From an uncultured Methylophilaceae bacterium (GTDB taxonomy: Bacteria; Pseudomonadota; Gammaproteobacteria; Burkholderiales; Methylophilaceae), in assembly GCA_903870995.1 (NCBI GenBank), contig CAIQFD010000003.1, forward strand, positions 1-44,054: 44,054 nt of DNA, read 5' to 3'. The position numbers were made by a program, and so were the translations under genes. The notes below the pieces were generated by a model, which ran no database searches, had not been told where the DNA came from, and worked only from the letters and a program-made list of their open reading frames with translations. Below are positions 41,501 through 44,054 of the stretch, piece after piece (within the stretch, counting starts at the first letter, position 1; each line of letters starts with the position of its first letter).

Positions 41501-44054
41501 CGCCAAGGGGAGTACAGCACTCTCGAATTACGCATTGCCGACTTCAGCGTCAACTTATGTAGGCGGTGCTACCATTACGCCAGCACCACTAACGATGACG
41601 GCAGATAATGCATCAACGTATGTGGGTGTGGCGCCGACATTAACTTACCAGTTGACGGGTCTTCTTGGTGCGGATACTGCTAGCAGCGCGATTAGTAATC
41701 CGACCGTGACTTATTCAGCCGCGCTGTTGAATGCCGCCGTGGGTTCACCAACCTTGAATGCTTTAACCCCAATTGCCACTTCTTCAAACTATAGTTTGCA
41801 ATTTGTGCGGGGCTCTTTAATGGTGGTTGATAACTATCAAATGGTTGTCAATGCAGGTAGCAATACAGTGAGCTATGGTCTAGTCAATTCATCTAATGCT
41901 GGCTACTTAGGGAATGCGCTTACCAGCAGCAATCATTATGTTACTGCTGGGTATTGCACTAACTGTGCTGTGGGTAATGCAACCCCTAACATTATTAGTT
42001 TGGCGATTACTGCGCCAACAGCTGGCAGCAATGTATGGATTGCATCAGATTCGTTAGGCACGGGATCAGCCCAAGGTAAATATCAATTTGAAATATCGCC
42101 TGTGATTAGCACAGGTGCTTATGTTGCTGGCGGCAGTCTCAGTGTCGGCAACTATGTCTTGAATGCTAATAACCTGAGCACTGTTACTGGGTTTACACAG
42201 CGCTTCACGAACCCAACGATCATCTATACCGCTGGTAACTTGAGTGTGACACCAAAAGTATTAACCGTAAGCAATACGGTAGTGGCTAATAAAACTTACG
42301 ATGCTACTACTTCAGCCAGCGTGAGCAATGGGCAGTTAGTTGGGGTGGCTCAGGGCGATCAATCTAATATTGCCTTAGTGCAATCCGGTAGTTTCGTATC
42401 TGCAAACGCCGGAAATACAATTGCCGTCAATATTGTAGATTCGCTCAGTGGTAGTGTTGCTTCTAATTATGTATTGACTCAGCCAACAGGCATTAGCGCT
42501 AACATCGTTGCTGCACCAGTAACCATTAGCGGCTTGGCTGTGGCCGATAAGGTTTACGACGGCACGAATGCTGCAGTGGTTTATGGCACACCTACAGTGA
42601 GCGGCTTGTTAGGAAGTGATGCAGCAAGTGTGATTGGTATGATTTCGAGTGGCACGTTTGTTAATGTCAATGCCGCTAATAATATTGGTGTGAACTTGGT
42701 GCTATCAGGCTTGAGCTTGAACAATTCTAACTATGTGATTGCTGGAACAACATCTAATATAACTGCCAACATTACGCCTAAAACGGTGACATTCACCGGC
42801 ACTGCAACCAAAGTGTATGACGGGTCAACAGCGATTAGCGGCGTATCTGTTTCAACTGGGGTGGGTGCTGAAACACTACTTCTATCTAACGCAACGGCGA
42901 ACAGTGCTAATGTGGGTGCTGGCAACTTTATTAGTGCAGCCACGCTAGTGAATGGCACCGGTGCAAACGGTGGTTTGGCTTCTAACTACACATTACCAGC
43001 GCTTGATTTATCGAGTGCGCCATTTAATATTACTAAAGCCTCGTTACTGGTCACCGCTGACAATAAGACAATGACTTACGGTGCTTTCTTGCCAGTATTG
43101 AGTGCGACAATTACAGGTTTTGTACATGGTGAAACAGATGCGTTATTGACCGGCACAGCTGATCTTACAACGACGGCCACCGCATATAGTGGTGTAGCAG
43201 GTTCAGCTTCAGTGGTTGGTAGTTATGCAATTACTCCGGCGCTAGGCACACTAGCGGCTGATAACTATAGCTTCACCTATGCCAACGGTAGTTTGGCTGT
43301 TGGTAAAGCTAACCTGATAATCACTGCATCTGCAGATAGTAAAGTATATGGCTCAACAACGACTTTAGCAGGTGTGACTTATGTAAACGGTGTGGCGGCT
43401 GGTACCTCGATGGGCTATACAAATTCAGCACTAGTCAACGGCGATATTTTGAGTTCAGTGACCTTAACAAGTGCTGGTGGTAACGCAACTGCGAATGTTT
43501 TAGATGGTCCTTTTACCATTACGCCAAGTGCTGCGACTGGTTCAACTCGAACAAACTCTAGTAACTACAACATTAGCTATATACCGGCTACAAACGCCTT
43601 GGTTGTGACACCTAAGGAAGTTACACTCACAGGCACAACGGCGACCAAGGTTTATGACGGCACCACAGCACTGACCGGCAACCAAATTAGCCTTTCTGGT
43701 CTTGTGAGTGGCCAGACGCTCACTTACACAGGTGCAACTGCAAGCAGTGCAAACGTTGGTTCAGGTAACTACATCACAGGCCTAACGTTAGCTAATGGCA
43801 CTGGCCTTGCAAGCAACTACGTCTTGCCGACACTGAGCACCACAACTGCACCAGTCATCATTACGCCTAAAGCGGTATCGATTGCAGGCGTTAAGACTTA
43901 CGATGCAACGACAGGTTTAACAGGATCACAAGTCACCATCACAGGTTTAATTAGCACAGAAACATTGAGCTATACAGCTGCTGCAGCCAACGATGCGAAC
44001 GTGGCCACGGCCAACAAATACTTCAGTGCGATCACCTTGGCTGACGGTACAAAC
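23556..44054 (+). CDS. Giant TpsA filamentous-haemagglutinin-like exoprotein (partial, 6833 codons, no stop in window)
   Basis: The frame opens at ATG 23556 (TAA at 23550; alternative starts 23574 and 23589) and I read it through to the last base without a stop. Order: extended signal peptide of about 52 residues (basic n-region, then LSVSAMAVLSIFAADIYA); TPS secretion domain (about 55-330) with NPNGVVFGKGAQVNAGG; beta-helix-type shaft with GGMWLLDPTNVTI near residue 750; long repeats (about 1300-4100); Ig-like YDG/MBG repeats (about 4300 to the end). It is secreted by the upstream TpsB and probably forms a long cell-surface fibre for adhesion or biofilm. Composition is very rich in Thr, Ser, Ala, Gly, Asn, Ile and Val and poor in charge. 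All 22 cysteines are in tight pairs. The C-terminal anchor is outside the window. Confidence 0.93.
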   Translation, partial: MVASAHMTLQKMQTTYRQDKRHGAALPVRFAKALSVSAMAVLSIFAADIYAAPAADALPTGGQVAAGQATISQAGNSMNINQTSQRAVVNWNSFDVGSNATVNFNQPNANSATLNRVNSATPSMIDGAVNANGHVVFVNPNGVVFGKGAQVNAGGITATTMNIADAEFMAGGKQTYSGGTSGKVVNQGKIVANGVNGYIALMAPEVRNEGVMMATMSGANAIALVAGQKVTLSFDNNKLINVSVDASVINALIENKRLIKTNGGQIIIAANSASDLKASVINNTGVISASGIDTRGGKVVLTGGIVNQNGVVAANSKASSSTSTASDLVGGNVTISGEQINLGSTSKTVANGVHGGGQILVGTEVNPAQANSASASNKIASTVKVASGAVVDASATQKGNGGMVVIHSQNSTEIHGVISANGGAISGNAGVVQTSSNGHVVIGSTAQLNVTALNGQSGTWKLQAGQINVDQNTANAISATLNQGHVSLIATAQQGLNGDIQINADVVVQKILGAKNSTLRLTADGVIDVQGQISHLLDAPLTVEMVASEFNAQVNSIIAANDLTIHVTGSANVWGDLFGQGSHPFVNVLAGVFNLFGAISANNTNGQGGKVRVNANNIYLNSRSRIEANGQNGGEVILVASDTIEIQNAEIQTNGSNGRGGSISISGAQKTLLGSATISAVGLQQGGKILIGNDAKNGTLPFSVYTSLDAFTIINAGQINPNSLAGGFVETSGQTLGLLAAINAGRGGMWLLDPTNVTISSTASTGGTLAAAQGQATTSNFSTTDIQNAINAGTSVTIIASGTIAQTANLTFAPASGVSVSLTYNNRSGTGQSITLTGTTTNTGAGELTLNYLASGQIIINGAINSTGTGKVNVVAQTTFATNTLSTCASGTCANIYSGTSGSITTKGGYVVMDATGGTITGTAITPGSIQNAPIWLYAGINTTNTGGSGSGPGGDFSLASSTNLTNITAYQPYIAVFNIGGDANFQVRSSSNAGYGFIFSSLLTTSPITAYGNLNITSTGVTTSGYGLIYLTSALTSITGNITLTATSTNTTATNNPGVSSTVNGTITATAGSVTINSSSNASSAVVLAGAIKAGAGISINGTGSTATSIVTLGAMTLGSFYIPGTNSAANVISASAGTAGTLMGKLDAGSMIPVISGGSLSGSSIMSGGGSSITAASLLTSTASSANYLIGFSDGTYTKIVQVALTLSEGLVYATEVSSKYNSLQLATGSATNVLNNAGTNLISLWNGASGSGFVSGAGGLGVVTTQALATTSTAVGYAAANLTLAGTGFSSTNSGNIAVTANNTAAGSNTGITQTGAIAVNAIGASISFISNNLINQTGAISVVANTSSASPANIIYDTTAGNKASTITSGNLTIGAGTNASAINYIVRSAGSALSPGVIGSSTVALPGAITIDNTYGAASGTPASGYITSSNVTSLATTASAGVNIAGALTAAGLITLNGVSTGATSGNTGVITSAAIAGAGGVVISGIAGGTNGGVVLNTGTGSITSSAGNISIDATTLGASNLGFNGATAATITATLGSVSITGRAVAGTSVSQAGTITAKSGITIVGIASGAPATNVSLSAMTISTGGGNISVTANDVAASGNTGIYQVGTITGASGSSISFVSNGKINQTGAVALAANTSVTPANITYDTTAGNKLSTIVTGTLTIGAGASTSAINFIEKSAGSNINPAAIGTSTSVLPGYVLLDNTYGCTGTGCTPVSGFINASTPNSLVNFATTVAGVTVNALIYASGNITINGASNSNRGIDASSDITSTNGDVTINGATVATIGVYVTAGNTVTGNNITINGTSSAAPSWVTQIGGLKINGASVGGDIVVTGNVIGLPGANGGIYQIGNVTGANGSSISFISNNDINQGGALVLAANTSGAEAYIIYDTSTGNKTSSIITGTLTIATSTSSSAINYTVNSAGANINPGTLGTSTIVLPGSVTIDNTFGAASGSPTSGFITASNAGTLATPSTGVTINAAIYASGNIIVNAASNYYGIDYSVAIFSKNGDVNLNAGSGGATANRAVYNSAASTITGNNITIVGTTTATGYWTAQIGALTINSTAVGGSISVTGNVINSAAAAYGIYQIGAIAGASGSSMSFISNKRIDQNGTITLVPNTSGTAANITYSTATGNSTSTINTGAISLAAGSTAGINYSVLSAGAAITISGAVAVPGAITLDNTFGCSGANCTTFSGYLNKELTSWATLVTTSNGISVSAALRGTAITINGISSSGRSVLLGANLTATSGNINILGTSNTGPRSVTNNDGASWLTTAIAANSGAVNITGISTTTGDGVLLGPNSTISAKSITVIGSEVGGTYAVYLDALTIVAGGTNINVTGTVGTNTDTGIYQTGAIADNAAGSNISFITNGKINQTGQISLVANTGSTAVSVTYNTTSGTKDSSVISGALTIASGTNTSPINYIIKTAGAAINPSTIGTAALPLPGYVLLDNTYGCTGTGCTPVTGFINTTTANLGLLASASVGLTINGAIYATGNISANAVSTSNAIDYSVAITSTGGNVSLNGGVTTQRGVYNSTASTITANNITIIGTSSAAPVWDVQLGAMTINTASIGGSISVTGNYIGTPGALGGIYQIGTIAGASGSNISFISNNNIQQYGAITLVANTSGVAANITYDVTTGNKTSSILAAGALTIPAGSSAAINYIMKSAGSAINPAAIGTSTLALPGYVLIDNTYGCTGVGCTPTSGFINTTTANLTALATTSVGVTINNAVYATGNITVNAVSTSNAIDYSVAITSKNGNVILNGGTTTLRGVYNSAASTITANNITIIGTSIGAPTWATQIGALTINSTSIGGSISVTGNYIGTPGALGGIYQIGTITGASGSNISFISNNNISQNGALTLVANTSGTPANITYDVTTGIKTSSILTGALSIPAGSNAAINYIIKSAGSGINPAVIGTSTLPLPGYVLLDNTYGCNGAGCTPVSGFINTTTSNLATLATAGVGITLNSAIYASGNITVNGVTGGASNTGIDYSVAITSTTGNVILNGSATDGRAVYNSVASTITANNITINGTTTLAPAWALQIGALTINSGSVGGSITATGNVIGTPGAAGGIYQIGTITGVSGSNISFISNNDIDQNGAINLLVNTSGAIANVTFNTTAGNNTSKISAGVLTVAGSSTAAVNYLVKTNGAIISVPAITVPGYILLDNTCIGCATSATPTTAAANGAAITITGALSAGSLAGTTGVTINAVANGTGVGFTQGANAISAAAGGITITVNGQTGTAYSSTGNITATGQAINITTTTTTAAGISDTGTINGGVVTLTSTQSTSTATLAPIYNTGLITANSLTVTGNGGASTTIVTLGAITINAGGGNITVTANNAAAGTNTGITQTGAIIDNAIGSNISFISNNDIDQNGAITLVANNGTSAANITYSTTAGNSTSIIGTGTLSVTAGSSAAINYLVKSNGGIISVPAITVPGYILLDDTCLACATAATPTTAAANGAAITITGALSAGAFAGANGVTINAVANGSGIGFTQGANAISAAAGGVTITVNGQTGTAYSSTGNITATGQAITITTATTSAAGINDTGTINGGAVTLISAQSTSTATATPITATGLITANSLTVTGTGGASTTIVSLGAITINAGGTNIYVTANNAAAGSNTGITQTGAITDNAVGSNISFISNNLINQTGAIALVANTGVSPANIIYDTTAGNNTSKITTGVVTVAAGTSNAAINYLVKTNGAIISVPAITVPGYILLDNTCLACATRATPTTAFLNGAGITITGALSAGAFAGSNGVTINVVANGSGIGFTQGANAISAAAGGVTITVNSQTGTGYTSTGSLSAAGQAITITTTTTSGGTGIWLTGAVTGGAVTLISNKTSATATAVHIAATGLITANSLTVTTSGGLSATLVSLGAITINAGGGNITVNAMADTATTGTDVGIYQSGAITNNAVGSNISFITNNVINQIGAIALVSSTGAPAANVTYDTTSGTKAANISGGALIVTGTGSTINYIAKSAGSAITTGSIGASTAPLPGYVTLDNTYGCSTAPCTKTSGFVGIGNAATLATASAGVTIANAIYAVKYIAINGISNTASGVTYSAAINSSEGGIAFNGTSVGTATTSYGIYASAAAGVVTAAGLVEMYGTSTASTGTVDAIKTVATITGNAGVMIFGMNTSGNITLGALVKNAGTTRGVTVSGTGNVSLAGAWNSGVNGIIIVAGSGEQAGVITGGDITAVGTLTNTGGVISISMAKPDATSYAIAGALGITTANANATTNIAYGIAGGTPVQPGSYTGGNFINYRQKITSTLAISVTLNNNYSAVYGTAYNSNAANDWLQDPANATVTYTGSATATFGLSAPSLAYAKSVLVFSPTVGGSTAANGTNANAVQTGTTLTSSSLSATDGTTVTLSGTARTYTITPAVLGISVTAVYNGTTSLTSPVVVTTGLAAWDKITSVTVNSANANGASTYVTAIGGTSTVGSFSASNYLINSSNNGTLSSGSPVNGTQVTATNQVNITPAPLGVTINGVYNGSTTIAPTAFTVNGLVNGQTITGLSSATVNNINVSANNSNYVTAITTSGGTASMSNYSITAAYNTVAGKTQNTVTLTPKALTVTSVTIAAKTYDGTTSATVTGGVLVGLASVDTANVTLTQTASFVSANAANNVGLVMVGSIAGSASGNYTLTSPTGITANIARKAITVGGTSVAASKVYDGTTAATVSGGSLVGVIAADAANISLSQSGVFAIPNVGNAIAVAVSTSITGTAASNYVVTQPANLSANITPKTLTVVGTAVADKVYNGATLASVSGGSLVGLVTSDLANVSLVQAGTFSAANAGTAIPVTISDSITGSASSNYTLVQPTGITGKITPAPLGISVAAIYSGSTTIIPATFTVTGLVNNETITALSSVVLDNMNVSGNSTNFVRSISIGGGTALASNYAFNTVASSSAGNLLNTVTLTPKTLTVAGTLADKKSYDGTTSVNVWGGSLVGVIGVDVVNLKQAGVLNDANAGAVIPVTVTDSISGFSASNYTLIQPTGVTASVVPRVLTISDGTVANKVYDGTTNAVLTGGALVGVLPGDVANVILTQAGRFSSPNVSNGIIIIASGSISGSAASNYTLIQPSGITANITPAMLGISVLGVANGTNTITPLSFTISGLINGQTITGLSSVSVKSASISSNGSNFVTGIVISGGTALATNYAFSQAYDASASITQNTATLVNQNQKLLTVTGSTAVTKVYDGTTSIAITGGTLVGLTSGDVVNLVQSAVLINPNVSTSAGLVMNNSITGAAAGNYVLIQPSGITAIVTPAPLGITITGEYNGTTAITPTSFTTTGLVAGQTIAGLSSATVSNANVAGNGSNFVTAVVSSGGTALLSNYAITPSYNASAGNTKNTATITAKALTVGGISVANSKVYDGTTAATVDGGTLVGVIGADVVSLNQAGTFAQAGVGSAITVTATNSLAGASASNYSLVQPAGLTANITPKALTVAGLTVANKVYDGTTGAVATGGALVGVVSADSANVTLSQNATFASSNVGNGIYASSVASISGSASGNYTIVQPAAVTANITPKALTMTGTTVANKVYDGTTAATVTAGTLSGLISADAANVTLTRAGTFSSSNVANSIPVTMSNSISGSAAGNYTLTQPTGITGNITAKSLTITANDVSSTYGNAVSLGNTGFTQTGLLTGDAINTVSLLYNGTNAVPATLNAGSYSGAIVASAATGNGLSNYAITYQAGNLAVGQATLTLTPSNKSVVYNGNTLNASTFSSTAANYAVSGYQNTDSASNVTLSFTGSLGFTANGSAATILNAGSYGYSAGNLAITTTNANYRVVLSSVLTNQYVVTPATVSLSASKVFDGATSFTVGDVGTTLTVATGIGSQTLNVNGSANANSADVIGVSSLNTSGLTLADGTGLASNYVLPLSTGDVVITRKPISVSLANQTKVYDTNTSAILTAGNGSSDGSYLLTGFVGSDGAYITQTAASYNNANVASATTVTATVGTSYVAKGSTALSNYALPTSASTYVGGATITPAPLTMTADNASTYVGVAPTLTYQLTGLLGADTASSAISNPTVTYSAALLNAAVGSPTLNALTPIATSSNYSLQFVRGSLMVVDNYQMVVNAGSNTVSYGLVNSSNAGYLGNALTSSNHYVTAGYCTNCAVGNATPNIISLAITAPTAGSNVWIASDSLGTGSAQGKYQFEISPVISTGAYVAGGSLSVGNYVLNANNLSTVTGFTQRFTNPTIIYTAGNLSVTPKVLTVSNTVVANKTYDATTSASVSNGQLVGVAQGDQSNIALVQSGSFVSANAGNTIAVNIVDSLSGSVASNYVLTQPTGISANIVAAPVTISGLAVADKVYDGTNAAVVYGTPTVSGLLGSDAASVIGMISSGTFVNVNAANNIGVNLVLSGLSLNNSNYVIAGTTSNITANITPKTVTFTGTATKVYDGSTAISGVSVSTGVGAETLLLSNATANSANVGAGNFISAATLVNGTGANGGLASNYTLPALDLSSAPFNITKASLLVTADNKTMTYGAFLPVLSATITGFVHGETDALLTGTADLTTTATAYSGVAGSASVVGSYAITPALGTLAADNYSFTYANGSLAVGKANLIITASADSKVYGSTTTLAGVTYVNGVAAGTSMGYTNSALVNGDILSSVTLTSAGGNATANVLDGPFTITPSAATGSTRTNSSNYNISYIPATNALVVTPKEVTLTGTTATKVYDGTTALTGNQISLSGLVSGQTLTYTGATASSANVGSGNYITGLTLANGTGLASNYVLPTLSTTTAPVIITPKAVSIAGVKTYDATTGLTGSQVTITGLISTETLSYTAAAANDANVATANKYFSAITLADGTN
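31358..32810 (+). repeat. Two short-class repeat units (about 725 bases each)
   Basis: The units start at GGIYQIGTI (31358, 32082). Each has FISNNNI, TYDVTTG, an AINYI(M/I)KSAGS stretch, DNTYGC plus a second Cys five residues on, then IDYSVAITS, VYNS and GALTIN. Synonymous differences separate the two and a partly diverged unit precedes them, so they look like in-frame duplications. Confidence 0.8.
32811..35320 (+). repeat. Three long-class repeat units (about 835 bases each)
   Basis: The units begin near 32811, 33641 and 34477. Each has SVPAITVPGYILLD(D/N)TC, then ATPTT, a GALSAG block, GFTQGANAISAAAGG and a Thr-rich strand. The bases 33306-33372 and 34140-34206 (offset 834) are identical except for one synonymous C/T, a sign of recent duplication or gene conversion. 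Confidence 0.85.
36750..39660 (+). repeat. PLGI-type repeats interspersed with YDG repeats
   Basis: A second repeat of about 85 residues, different from YDG, starts with (T)PAxLGI(S/T)V/I...Y(N/S)G(T/S)T. It is seen at about 36760, 37055, 38100, 38880 and 39410. Each continues with FTVxGLVNxxTIxxLSS, SNFVT, a GGTAxxSNYA step and an Asn/Thr strand before the next TPKxLTV. It is probably another Ig-like fold; I do not know a family name. Confidence 0.65.
37320..44054 (+). repeat. Array of YDG/MBG-type Ig-like repeats
   Basis: Sixteen units with K(V/T)YDGTT or a close variant, about 85-90 residues each where adjacent (about 255-265 bases). Positions of the tag: about 37363, 37627, 37881, 38409, 38662, 39199, 39724, 39976, 40234, 41049, 41317, 42290, 42550, 42811, 43647 and 43897. 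Consensus: TPKALTVxGTxVANKVYDGTT, A(T)VxGGxLVGVxxxDxANVxL and SASNYTLxQPTGITANI. MBG-like units (ADNxxxTYG) are mixed in near 40450, 41590 and 43050. The YDG name is from the well-known domain pair of bacterial adhesins. Confidence 0.85.

Overview
The window looks like a chromosomal segment of a Gram-negative betaproteobacterium of moderate GC. The clues are a 14-gene nuo operon with separate nuoC and nuoD, a small DUF2818-type membrane protein right after nuoN, and a NudF-type Nudix hydrolase and a YeeZ-like epimerase downstream. The general look fits Methylophilaceae or a relative, but that placement is an inference I cannot test here.

Layout. (1) 1-930: two minus-strand genes, a partial gene cut by the left edge and a small secreted HNH-like protein, with a strong terminator after the latter. 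(2) 931-1136: an intergenic region with promoter candidates for nuo. (3) 1137-15570: nuoABCDEFGHIJKLMN, tightly packed with several 1-8 base overlaps, encoding the whole proton-pumping NADH:quinone oxidoreductase. (4) 15583-18289: DUF2818-type membrane protein, TPR lipoprotein with an NTF2-like C-terminus, Nudix hydrolase and NAD-dependent epimerase-like protein, all on the plus strand. (5) 18259-20424: a minus-strand pair, a 2OG-Fe(II) oxygenase followed by a group II PLP-dependent decarboxylase whose 3' end overlaps the epimerase gene. (6) 20479-20555: tRNA-Val(GAC) with its terminator. (7) 20767-44054: an adhesin locus with an orphan FixJ/LuxR-type response regulator, a TpsB outer-membrane transporter and a giant TpsA exoprotein.

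The TpsA frame starts at 23556 and stays open to the last base of the window: 6833 codons without a stop. In order it holds an extended signal peptide, a TPS secretion domain, a beta-helical shaft, eleven long repeats in two size classes (about 725 and 835 bases) and a long array of YDG/MBG-type immunoglobulin-like repeats. All 22 cysteines I could read fall in eleven tight CX2C or CX4C pairs, nine of them at the same place in the long repeats.

The best candidate for a new system is the regulator-TpsB-TpsA locus. tpsB and tpsA are separated by a terminator, but each is preceded by a very similar 18-base dyad. In both leaders the distance from the dyad to a -10-like hexamer is exactly 40 bases. 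This suggests that the two partners are co-activated from separate promoters, plausibly by the adjacent regulator. The regulator-operator link is inference.
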